A stretch of DNA of 47,047 nucleotides. Source: an uncultured Verrucomicrobia subdivision 3 bacterium (lineage in GTDB: Bacteria > Verrucomicrobiota > Verrucomicrobiia > Limisphaerales > UBA11358). The notes beneath the pieces are model-generated. The model made no database searches, was not told where the DNA came from, and saw only the letters and a program-made list of their open reading frames with translations. Every line of letters begins with the position of its first letter. Position 1 is the first letter of the stretch. Both the position numbers and the translations under genes were made by a program. This document shows, piece by piece, positions 33,243-40,029 of this stretch. The stretch is from NCBI GenBank assembly GCA_903918885.1, contig CAIXFY010000056.1, positions 1-47,047 of the forward strand, written 5' to 3'.

Positions 33243-33342
33243 AATCGAAACGGCAAGATGAAACACGAATCGGCGGTGAAGTGAAAGACAAAAGCCAATC
33301 CGCAGGCTTGAGAAAATCTGCAGAAACGAACAACAATCAGCC

Positions 33343-33882
33343 ATGGACGAAAGTCGCTGGGAAAAAATCACCGGCTGGAAGCTCGCGGGCTTCGCGCTCG
33401 GACTGGCAGCGTTCGCAGCGCTGCTGTGCGCGAGCGAACCGGGCTTCGTCTTCGGCCTCGACCATGCGAATCTGTTGTTCCACGAGGCGGGCCATCCGTT
33501 CGTCGGTCTGTTCAGCAACCGGCTGGAAACTTACGGCGGAACGATCGGCCAATTGGTATTTCCCGTGTTACTGGCGGTTTCCTTCTGGCGCAAGGGCCAA
33601 GCCCTTTCGTTTGCCGCATCGGTCATCTGGTTTTTCGAGAACTGGCTGAACATCGCGCGCTACATGGCCGACGCGCGGGCGCTGGAATTGCCGTTGGGCG
33701 GCGGCGGCGATCACGATTGGAACACGATCTTCACCCGCTGGAATGTGCTGCAATACGATTTGAACATCGCCGGCACGATGAAATTTATCGGTTGGGCGGG
33801 AATGTTTGCGGCGGTGCTGTGGGTCGGCTGGCGCTGGTGGCGTGATCGCAATCGGGCAGACGAATCAATTGAACAATTTTGA
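33343..33882 (+). CDS. Integral membrane protein with HExxH metalloprotease-like motif
   Basis: 179 residues with four hydrophobic segments: about 10-30, 65-85, 87-100 and 145-165. In the first periplasm- or membrane-facing part it carries [12 protein letters not shown], which fits HExxH as in M50-type site-2 proteases. A late GGGDHDWN could supply a third metal ligand, but this is a guess. It is shorter than typical M50 enzymes and lacks a PDZ domain. Divergent from carB by 100 bases and convergent with ruvB, overlapping its end by 18 bases. Confidence 0.75.
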   Translation: MDESRWEKITGWKLAGFALGLAAFAALLCASEPGFVFGLDHANLLFHEAGHPFVGLFSNRLETYGGTIGQLVFPVLLAVSFWRKGQALSFAASVIWFFENWLNIARYMADARALELPLGGGGDHDWNTIFTRWNVLQYDLNIAGTMKFIGWAGMFAAVLWVGWRWWRDRNRADESIEQF

Positions 33883-34884
33883 TTGTCCGCCCGTCGCCGG
33901 TTTCAAGCCGAGTTTCTTGTAACTCAATTCCGTCGCGATGCGGCCTTGCGGCGTGCGGTTGAGGTAGCCTTCCATGATGAGATACGGCTCATAAACTTCC
34001 TCGATCGTGTCCGGTTCCTCACCGACGGCGACGGCGAGCGAATTCACACCGACCGGCCCGCCGCCGAATTTTACGATGATGGCTTCAAGAATTCTTTTGT
34101 CCATTTCGTCCAAACCATTTTCGTCAATTTCCAGCATCGCCAGCGCCTTGTCGGCAACTTCTTTTGTGATGCGCCCGTCGTGCCGCACCTGGGCGTAATC
34201 GCGCACGCGGCGGAGCAGATTATTCACGATGCGCGGCGTGCCACGACTGCGGCGGGCGATTTCGTGTCCGCCGGCGGGATCAATCTCGACGTTGAGCAAG
34301 TTGGCCGAGCGTAAAACAATTTTATCCAAGTCCGCCGCGCAATAATAATCCAGCCGCTCGCGCATCCCGAAACGCGTCAACAGCGGCGCGCTCAACAAAC
34401 CGCTGCGCGTCGTCGCGCCGATGAGCGTGAAGCGCGGTAAATTCAAACGCACGCTGCGCGCATTCGGCCCTTGGTCAATGATAATGTCGAGTTTGAAATC
34501 CTCCATCGCAGGATACAGATATTCCTCGATGGTTTTTTGCAGGCGATGAATTTCATCAATGAACAGCACGTCGCCCTCTTCGAGATTGGTGAGCAGGCCG
34601 GCGAGGTCGCTGGCTTTTTCAATCGTCGGGCCGCTGGTGGCCTTGACATTCGCGCCCATCGCCTTGGCCAGAATATTGGCGATGGTGGTTTTGCCCAATC
34701 CCGGTGGACCGGAAAGCAGGATGTGGTCGAGTGCTTCACCGCGTTGCTTGGCAGCAGTGACGGCGATTTCCAACCGCTCCTTCACCTTCGGCTGGCCGGT
34801 GAAATCGGAGAAGAGCGATGGCCGCAGCGTCATTTCAAGCGCAGCATCGGGTTTGTTCAAAGTTGAAACGGGACGTTCAGCCAT
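33865..34884 (-). CDS. ruvB: Holliday junction branch-migration ATPase RuvB
   Basis: 339 residues from ATG 34884, a length typical of RuvB; a longer start at 34920 is less likely. Hexameric AAA+ motor that drives branch migration with RuvA. Motifs are [12 protein letters not shown], Walker [12 protein letters not shown], Walker B DEIHRL, sensor 1 [13 protein letters not shown], the arginine-finger segment [10 protein letters not shown], sensor 2 [13 protein letters not shown], and the winged-helix tail [12 protein letters not shown] with [17 protein letters not shown]. ruvA and ruvC are not adjacent. Start lies 54 bases past the stop of the U32 gene on the same strand. Confidence 0.96.
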   Translation of the reverse strand: MAERPVSTLNKPDAALEMTLRPSLFSDFTGQPKVKERLEIAVTAAKQRGEALDHILLSGPPGLGKTTIANILAKAMGANVKATSGPTIEKASDLAGLLTNLEEGDVLFIDEIHRLQKTIEEYLYPAMEDFKLDIIIDQGPNARSVRLNLPRFTLIGATTRSGLLSAPLLTRFGMRERLDYYCAADLDKIVLRSANLLNVEIDPAGGHEIARRSRGTPRIVNNLLRRVRDYAQVRHDGRITKEVADKALAMLEIDENGLDEMDKRILEAIIVKFGGGPVGVNSLAVAVGEEPDTIEEVYEPYLIMEGYLNRTPQGRIATELSYKKLGLKPATGGQSKLFN

Positions 34885-34938
34885 TCCGAACAGCTTGCGG
34901 AAACCATGCCGCAGCGGCAAGCGCGATTGTCGCCGCTA

Positions 34939-37512
34939 CTATTTCCCCATCTGGCCGCGCGTGACGCCGAGCTGGTTGAAGAGTTTCAGTTCGCGCCAGA
35001 GCTGCGTGCCGGAAATTTCGCCGCGCAACAACTGCCGGTATTTCGTGATGGTGCGGACGACTTCATCGGAATTTTCATTCAGAAATTCCACGCGGAAATT
35101 GCGGACGCCGAGCGCGAGGAGCCGTTCCACAAATTCCGCGCCGGTCTGCGCCTGCGAATTGAAGACGGTGTTGCGGCAGCCGGCGTCGGCCTTGAGCGGA
35201 TGTTCGGCGCCCACGCGGTCGCGCAGGCGCACGTCATGCGTGTCGCACGGGCGGCCGCAGTCGCGATAATCTTTGCCGCTGGAAAGAAATGCGCAGAACA
35301 CGCAATGCTCCATGTGAAACATCGGCATGTGCTGATGAATGGTGACCTCAAACCATTCCGGCGGCGCGGCGGTCAACAACGCGTCGAGCTGCACGACATT
35401 CAAATCGTAACTGGCGGTGAGACGTTCGAGGCCGAACTGATTTTTGAAATAGTCCGCCGTGATGCGGTTCGCGACGTTCAGCGAAAAATCCCCGACGCGC
35501 CGCGTGTCCGTAAAAAATTTCAGGTGGTCGTAGTTGCGGACGAGATAGCCGTCGGCGTTGCAGGAACGGACTTGGTTCAAAATCCATTCTTCGCCCATCT
35601 TGGTGATGCGCGGTGGCGCGACGAAGATGGCGGGAGATGAAAGTTGGGAGATGGAAGTTGGGGCAGCGCAACCGTAAGCCGTGTGAAACGTGGTCACAGC
35701 CTCGCGGTATTTTTTCGGGTCTTCAAACTCGCAATAAACCGTCTGCACGCCGCATTTCAGCGTGGCTTCCAGTTGCGCGAGATTGCGGACGAGGATAATC
35801 AATTGTGCATTGGCGATTTCGGATTTCGGATTGGCTGGCGCATTTTTTAATCCGCAATCCGCAATCCGCAATCCGCAATCATTCATCGTCCACCGTTTCG
35901 GCTGCGCGCGGAGTATTTCCAGTTCGGCTACGACTTCGCGGCGCAGACGATTTAATTCGCTCACGGGAATCAGCACGTCGCCGGACAGAAAGTTTTTCAG
36001 TTCGCCGAGCTTGAACGGCGTGCCGCCAAGCCGACCAAATTGTTCGCGCAATTTTTCTTCGGTGAGCGGAAGTTTTTCCGCCTTCGCCAGCGGCATGGTG
36101 GATTCGACTTTCGCGACGCGCCCTTCTTCGTCACGCGCGATAAGCGTGAGCGGTTGGCCAGCGAGGCCATGAACTTCGATTTCTACCGGACGCTGAAAGC
36201 GAATTTTATCGCCAGCGAAACTTTGGCGCAAGCGCTTGTCGAGTTCGGGATCGTTCGTTTTCCAAATTTTGTCGCCGACATGAACCCGCAAAAAATCAAT
36301 GCTGCCGTAGCCGAAACGCAGTTCGGTCAATTTCTCGCCGGGAATTTTAAAACGCGGGTCCTGAATTTCGTAAATGCGACCGCCTTCTTCTTTTTCATCC
36401 GGCTTGCCAGCATCAAACACAATTCCATCGCCGAGTTTCACGGGCGCAGCGAGATTCACGATGACGCCGTCGCGCACAATTTTTTTAACTTCGCCAAGAT
36501 ACACGCCGCGCTTTTTGCCGAAGCGCGCGTGAACGAGTTTTTGATTGTCGTTACCACTGAACCAACCGGTGAATAGGCCGCGAGAGAACGACATTTCCAG
36601 CTCGTATTTTTCGGATTGGTCATTGCTCTGTGTCTCTGTGCCTCGGCGGCCAATTCTGTCTAACGCCTGCCGGTAAACGCGGGTTATACTCGCGACATAT
36701 TCCGGCGACTTGAGTCGGCCTTCTATTTTCAGCGAAGAGACTCCAGCGCGGACAAGTTCCGGCAAAACTTCGAGGCCGGCCAAATCTTGCGGGCTCAATA
36801 AATAGCGTTTGTCGCCGAGCGGAACTTGCGCGCCGTCGGAAATTAAATCGTAAGGCATCCGGCAGGCTTGGGCGCATTCGCCGCGATTCGCGCTGCGGCC
36901 ACCGAGCGATTCGCTCGTCAAACATTGGCCGGAATACGCGACGCACAACGCGCCGTGGACGAAAACTTCCAGCGGCAATTCTAATTTGGCCAAGCCGAGC
37001 GCCGCATTCATCTTCTCGATTTCCGCGATGGAGCATTCGCGTGCGAGCACGGCGAGGTTGCAGCCGAGGTTGCGGGCGAATTCAATCCCCGCAGCACTGG
37101 AAATTGTCATCTGCGTCGAGGCGTGGATTGGAAAATCCGGCGAGAGCGAACGGATTAGTTTGCAAATGCCTACGTCCTGCACAATGGCGGCGTCCACGCC
37201 GGCGGCGATGATGGTGCGGAGATAATTTTCCGCGTCGGCGATTTCGTTCTGGAACACCAGCGTGTTGAAAGTGACGTAGCCCTTCACGCCGCGTCGGTGG
37301 AGAAATTCCATGAGCTTCGGCAAGTCGGCTTCGGTAAAATTATTGGCGCGCATCCGGGCGTTGAACTTGTCGAGGCCGAAGTAAATTGCATCCGCGCCAT
37401 TTTCCACAGCAGCTTTGACACAATCCCAGTCGCCAGCAGGCGCGAGCAGTTCCGGCAGTTGCGGACGGATGGCGGATGGCGGATTTGATTCAGTTGCGAG
37501 TGCGACGGTCAT
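34939..37512 (-). CDS. U32 peptidase-family protein (RlhA/YhbU type) with three in-frame repeat insertions
   Basis: 857 residues. U32 proteins are annotated as collagenase-like but several act in RNA hydroxylation (RlhA, TrhP). Core features: PELLAPAGDWDCVKAAVENGADAIYFGL (in part), HASTQMTI, GCNLAVLARE, EVFVHGALCVAYSGQC, the cysteine motif NRGECAQACRMPY, and SLKIEGRLKSPEYVA. A second region with DUF3656-like features follows; late cysteines in EHCVFCAFLS and DCGRPCDTHDV suggest an iron-sulfur site. Three repeat sequences are translated in frame: RRGTETQS at 36625-36651, DCGLRIADCGL at 35852-35880, and TSISQLSS at 35632-35659. Confidence 0.88.
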   Translation of the reverse strand: MTVALATESNPPSAIRPQLPELLAPAGDWDCVKAAVENGADAIYFGLDKFNARMRANNFTEADLPKLMEFLHRRGVKGYVTFNTLVFQNEIADAENYLRTIIAAGVDAAIVQDVGICKLIRSLSPDFPIHASTQMTISSAAGIEFARNLGCNLAVLARECSIAEIEKMNAALGLAKLELPLEVFVHGALCVAYSGQCLTSESLGGRSANRGECAQACRMPYDLISDGAQVPLGDKRYLLSPQDLAGLEVLPELVRAGVSSLKIEGRLKSPEYVASITRVYRQALDRIGRRGTETQSNDQSEKYELEMSFSRGLFTGWFSGNDNQKLVHARFGKKRGVYLGEVKKIVRDGVIVNLAAPVKLGDGIVFDAGKPDEKEEGGRIYEIQDPRFKIPGEKLTELRFGYGSIDFLRVHVGDKIWKTNDPELDKRLRQSFAGDKIRFQRPVEIEVHGLAGQPLTLIARDEEGRVAKVESTMPLAKAEKLPLTEEKLREQFGRLGGTPFKLGELKNFLSGDVLIPVSELNRLRREVVAELEILRAQPKRWTMNDCGLRIADCGLKNAPANPKSEIANAQLIILVRNLAQLEATLKCGVQTVYCEFEDPKKYREAVTTFHTAYGCAAPTSISQLSSPAIFVAPPRITKMGEEWILNQVRSCNADGYLVRNYDHLKFFTDTRRVGDFSLNVANRITADYFKNQFGLERLTASYDLNVVQLDALLTAAPPEWFEVTIHQHMPMFHMEHCVFCAFLSSGKDYRDCGRPCDTHDVRLRDRVGAEHPLKADAGCRNTVFNSQAQTGAEFVERLLALGVRNFRVEFLNENSDEVVRTITKYRQLLRGEISGTQLWRELKLFNQLGVTRGQMGK
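35632..35659. repeat. 14-bp tandem repeat inside the U32 gene
   Basis: Two units of GGGAGATGRAAGTT in a row (one mismatch), read on the minus strand as part of the protein (TSISQLSS). Such units are typical intergenic filler, not coding sequence. Confidence 0.75.
35852..35880. repeat. 7-bp tandem repeat (CCGCAAT, four units) inside the U32 gene
   Basis: Four perfect tandem copies of CCGCAAT plus one base. Because 7 is not a multiple of 3, the coded peptide cycles through DCGLRIA. The flanks (AATCCGAAATCCG-like on the far side) look like one noncoding repeat element that remains open in this frame. Confidence 0.9.
36625..36651. repeat. Single arm of the dispersed repeat inside the U32 gene
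   Basis: GCTCTGTGTCTCTGTGCCTC followed by GGCGGCC matches the right arm of the intergenic inverted repeat at 16035-16106 (CTCTGTGTTCTCGGTGCCTC). It is translated on the minus strand as GRRGTETQS. Confidence 0.75.
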
Positions 37513-37526
37513 TACAAATTGAATTT

Positions 37527-37616
37527 AACCACGAAGACGCGAAGACACAAAGGAACTTCACACGCGGCGGCAAAAATTCAATTTTCAACTGTGTTAATCT
37601 GTGATTATCTGTGTTT
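37527..37616. repeat. Dispersed repeat, copy 4, in the lpxA leader
   Basis: ACCACGAAGACGCGAAGACA belongs to the same repeat type. It is followed by TGTGTTAATCTGTGATTATC, a second common motif of this type. The two are only partly complementary. The element fills the space between the divergent U32 and lpxA genes, so it must contain or flank their promoters. Confidence 0.65.
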
Positions 37617-37619
37617 GAA

Positions 37620-38414
37620 ATGATTCATCCGAGCGCCGTCATCCATCCGAACGCCAAGCTAGGCGCCAACGTCTCCGTCGGTCCGTGTGCCGTAATCGAG
37701 GCGGGCGTGGTGGTGGGCGACGATTGCATCATCGGGCCGCAGGTGTGTTTGATGGGCGCGACGACCATTGGCAAAGACAATCGTTTTCACGCGGGCTGCG
37801 TCATCGGCGACGCGCCGGTGGATGTGAAATACAAGGGGGAACCCACGCGACTGCGCATCGGCGACCACAACATTTTTCGCGAACACGTCACGGTGAATTG
37901 CTCGAACACGCTGGCGGAAGACACCGTCATCGGCTCACATAATTTTCTGACACCGCACGCGCACGTCGGCCACAACTGTATCGTCGGCAATCATGTCATC
38001 CTCGGCGGCGGGTGTTTCCTAGCGGGACACGTCGTGGTGCAAGACCGCGCGTTCATTTCTGGCTGTTGCCTCGTCCATCAGTTCTGCCGCGTCGGCACGT
38101 TGGCGATGATGCAGGGTGGCGCGGCCATCAGCAAAGATTTGCCGCCGTTCACCGTCGTTCACCGCGTCAACGAACTTTGCGGATTGAATGTAGTCGGATT
38201 GCGCCGCGCGGGATTTTCCCCGGCGGAACGGATGGAGATCAAACGGCTTTACCGCGAGCTGTTCCGCAGCGGGAAAAATTTGCGCGCGGCTGTGGCCGAG
38301 GCGCAAACGACGTTCACCGGTTCGGGCGCGAAGGCAATGTTGGATTTTGTCGCCAGCGCCAAGCGCGGCGTGTGCGCCGACAGCGGCGCGGGCGGATCCG
38401 GCCAGGACGAATAA
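37620..38414 (+). CDS. lpxA: UDP-N-acetylglucosamine acyltransferase
   Basis: First step of lipid A synthesis: transfers a 3-hydroxyacyl chain from acyl carrier protein to UDP-GlcNAc. ATG at 37620 yields the usual amino end MIHPSAVIHPNAKLG; a GTG at 37611 is possible. 264 residues. The left-handed beta-helix hexapeptide repeats run from 2 to about 185 and the helical tail follows. The catalytic His lies in HAHVGHNCIVGN. The tail has RAGFSPAERMEIKRLYRELF. lpxD, fabZ and lpxB are not adjacent, so this lpxA is detached from the usual cluster. Its stop overlaps the next start (TAATG). Confidence 0.95.
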   Translation: MIHPSAVIHPNAKLGANVSVGPCAVIEAGVVVGDDCIIGPQVCLMGATTIGKDNRFHAGCVIGDAPVDVKYKGEPTRLRIGDHNIFREHVTVNCSNTLAEDTVIGSHNFLTPHAHVGHNCIVGNHVILGGGCFLAGHVVVQDRAFISGCCLVHQFCRVGTLAMMQGGAAISKDLPPFTVVHRVNELCGLNVVGLRRAGFSPAERMEIKRLYRELFRSGKNLRAAVAEAQTTFTGSGAKAMLDFVASAKRGVCADSGAGGSGQDE

Positions 38415-38728
38415 TGATATCATTGCCCCAATACAAAGTGCTCGGCGGCGACGGTCAGGAATACGGGCCGGTCTACGTCGAACAAATCTGCACTTGGATT
38501 GAGGAAGGACGGCTTGAAAAAAAATCACCCGTGAAGCCGCCGGAGGCGAAGGACTGGGTGTTTCTCGGTGATTTGCCGGAGTTTACCGAAGCGTTCAAGT
38601 GGTTTGAGACACCGGAACACATTCGCCAACGGGAAGCTCGCTGGCGGGTGGCAATTGTATTACTGGCCTTGACGGGCATGGTTTTGCTCGTGCTAATCCG
38701 ACTCATCCACCACCATCATCATCATTGA
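38414..38728 (+). CDS. GYF_2-domain membrane protein with natural His6 tail
   Basis: 104 residues from ATG 38414, overlapping the lpxA stop by one base. The amino-terminal GYF_2 (DUF4339) domain is seen in YKVLGGDGQEYGPVYVEQICTWIEEG (shown in part) and KDWVFLGDLPEF. A single membrane helix follows (AIVLLALTGMVLLVLIRLI, residues 80-98). The protein ends in six histidines encoded by CAC CAC CAT CAT CAT CAT (38708-38725). The tail is genuinely encoded in the chromosome and would be outside the membrane helix. GYF_2 is thought to bind proline-rich peptides. It probably forms a unit with the two next genes. Confidence 0.82.
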   Translation: MISLPQYKVLGGDGQEYGPVYVEQICTWIEEGRLEKKSPVKPPEAKDWVFLGDLPEFTEAFKWFETPEHIRQREARWRVAIVLLALTGMVLLVLIRLIHHHHHH

Positions 38729-38731
38729 GCC

Positions 38732-39223
38732 ATGTATAAAATAATCGGCAACGACGGCAAAACCTACGGCCCCATCAGCGTAGAAAAAATTCGCGAATGG
38801 ATTGCACAAGGCCGTGCCGACGCGCGCACCGCCGCCATCGCGGAAGGCACGACCGACTGGACGTTTCTCGGCCTGCTGCCGGAATTTGCGCGCGAACTCG
38901 CGGGCACGCCGCCGGTCATGACACCACCCAAAATCAGCGGGTTGCCAACAAGGGGCACGAATAATTTTGCCACGGCGGGCTTTGTCTGCGGATTGATTTC
39001 GCTGATGTGCTGCTGCGGCTGTCCGTTCAACGTGCTCGGCCTAATTTTTTCCACCGTCGCGCTCGTGCAGATCAACGGACAGGTGCAAAAGCAGGAAGGC
39101 TGGGGACTCGCGCTGACGGGTTTGATTTGCTCGGCAGTGAGTCTGCTCGCGACGTTCGGGCTGGGAATTTTGCAATTGGTCTTACATCCCGCCAACTTGA
39201 GCTGGCACTTTGGCGCGATTTGA
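38732..39223 (+). CDS. GYF_2 plus DUF4190 membrane protein
   Basis: 163 residues. GYF_2 domain at 1-55 (YKIIGNDGKTYGPISVEKI, DWTFLGLLPEF), closely related to that of the preceding gene, so the pair likely arose by duplication. A proline-rich linker (GTPPVMTPPKISG) precedes two membrane helices of DUF4190 type (ATAGFVCGLISLMCCCGCPFN and LALTGLICSAVSLLATFGLG). A cysteine run CCCGC falls in the first helix. The linker itself could be a GYF ligand. It starts 3 bases after the previous stop and is followed without a gap by a DUF2752 gene. Confidence 0.85.
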   Translation: MYKIIGNDGKTYGPISVEKIREWIAQGRADARTAAIAEGTTDWTFLGLLPEFARELAGTPPVMTPPKISGLPTRGTNNFATAGFVCGLISLMCCCGCPFNVLGLIFSTVALVQINGQVQKQEGWGLALTGLICSAVSLLATFGLGILQLVLHPANLSWHFGAI

Positions 39224-39643
39224 ATGAGCTCCGTTCCGCCCAAGATTAACGCCTCCAGCTCGCGCATGCTGGGATTTATGTTGGCGGGAACTGGGCTGGG
39301 CATCGCGGCGCTAGTTTTTTTCTTAAACCCGGCGACGCACAAAATCTATCCCGTCTGCCAGTTCCACCGGCTCACCGGCCTGAACTGCCCCGGCTGCGGT
39401 ATGACGCGAGCGTTTTACGCGCTGCTGCACGGCGACCTTTTGACCGCGCTGCACGACAATGCGCTGTTCGTTTTCGCCTTGGGAATGCTGGCGATTCGCG
39501 GCGGCTGGTTTGGCTGGAATGAATTTTGCGGACGCGCGAACGGTGAATTTTTCCCGGCAAAATTTCTCTGGCCGCTGCTCGTCGTCGCGCTGATGTTCAC
39601 CGTGCTGCGGAATCTCCCGTCCTACACGTTTCTTTCGCCTTGA
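39224..39643 (+). CDS. DUF2752 membrane protein
   Basis: 139 residues starting directly after the preceding stop. The family signature is GLNCPGCGMTRAFYALLHGD near 52-71, with two conserved cysteines and an Arg between hydrophobic segments. Membrane helices lie at about 17-37, 82-97 and 113-131. DUF2752 proteins are frequently encoded with GYF_2/DUF4190 proteins in PVC bacteria and Bacteroidetes. The grouping here suggests a small envelope complex, but no activity has been shown. Confidence 0.9.
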   Translation: MSSVPPKINASSSRMLGFMLAGTGLGIAALVFFLNPATHKIYPVCQFHRLTGLNCPGCGMTRAFYALLHGDLLTALHDNALFVFALGMLAIRGGWFGWNEFCGRANGEFFPAKFLWPLLVVALMFTVLRNLPSYTFLSP

Positions 39644-39689
39644 GATTTGGCTTTTGCGGACTCGCGGCGTCGTGTTCAATCAATGGCTT

Positions 39690-40025
39690 ATGAGTCTGAC
39701 CCATCCCTTGACGACGACGGCGTTTGAGCTGCCCGGTTATCGCATTGCCAAATCGTTCGGCGTGGTGCGCGGCATCATGGTGCGTTCGCGCTCGGTGGTC
39801 GGCAATTTCGGCGCGAGCATCCAATCCATTTTCGGCGGCAATATTTCCATCTACACGAACCTCTGCGAACGCACGCGCGAGGACACCTTCAATCTCATGC
39901 TCACGCACGCTGGACAGCTCGGTGCGAATGCCGTGATCGGCGTGCGCTACGACGCCACGGAAATCGCGCCGGGTATCACGGAAGTGTTGTGCTACGGCAC
40001 GGCGGTGTTTGTGGAGAAGGCGTGA
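39690..40025 (+). CDS. YbjQ/UPF0145 family protein
   Basis: 111 residues from ATG 39690. The YbjQ fold shows in GYRIAKSFGVVRGIMVRSR (first strand and turn), FGGNISIYTNLCERTREDTFNLM and the conserved LGANAVIGVRYDAT, followed by EVLCYGTAVFVE. UPF0145 proteins form pentamers with dodecin-like contacts and are called heavy-metal-binding on weak grounds. The stop lies 4 bases before the GTG of the large transporter, and the end of this gene carries that gene's Shine-Dalgarno sequence. Confidence 0.9.
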   Translation: MSLTHPLTTTAFELPGYRIAKSFGVVRGIMVRSRSVVGNFGASIQSIFGGNISIYTNLCERTREDTFNLMLTHAGQLGANAVIGVRYDATEIAPGITEVLCYGTAVFVEKA

Positions 40026-40029
40026 GCGC

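Noticed and set aside
31503-33284. 593-codon open frame on the plus strand opposite carB
   Set aside because: It is antisense to a clear carB, low in diversity (His, Asp, Val, Arg rich), and without family features.
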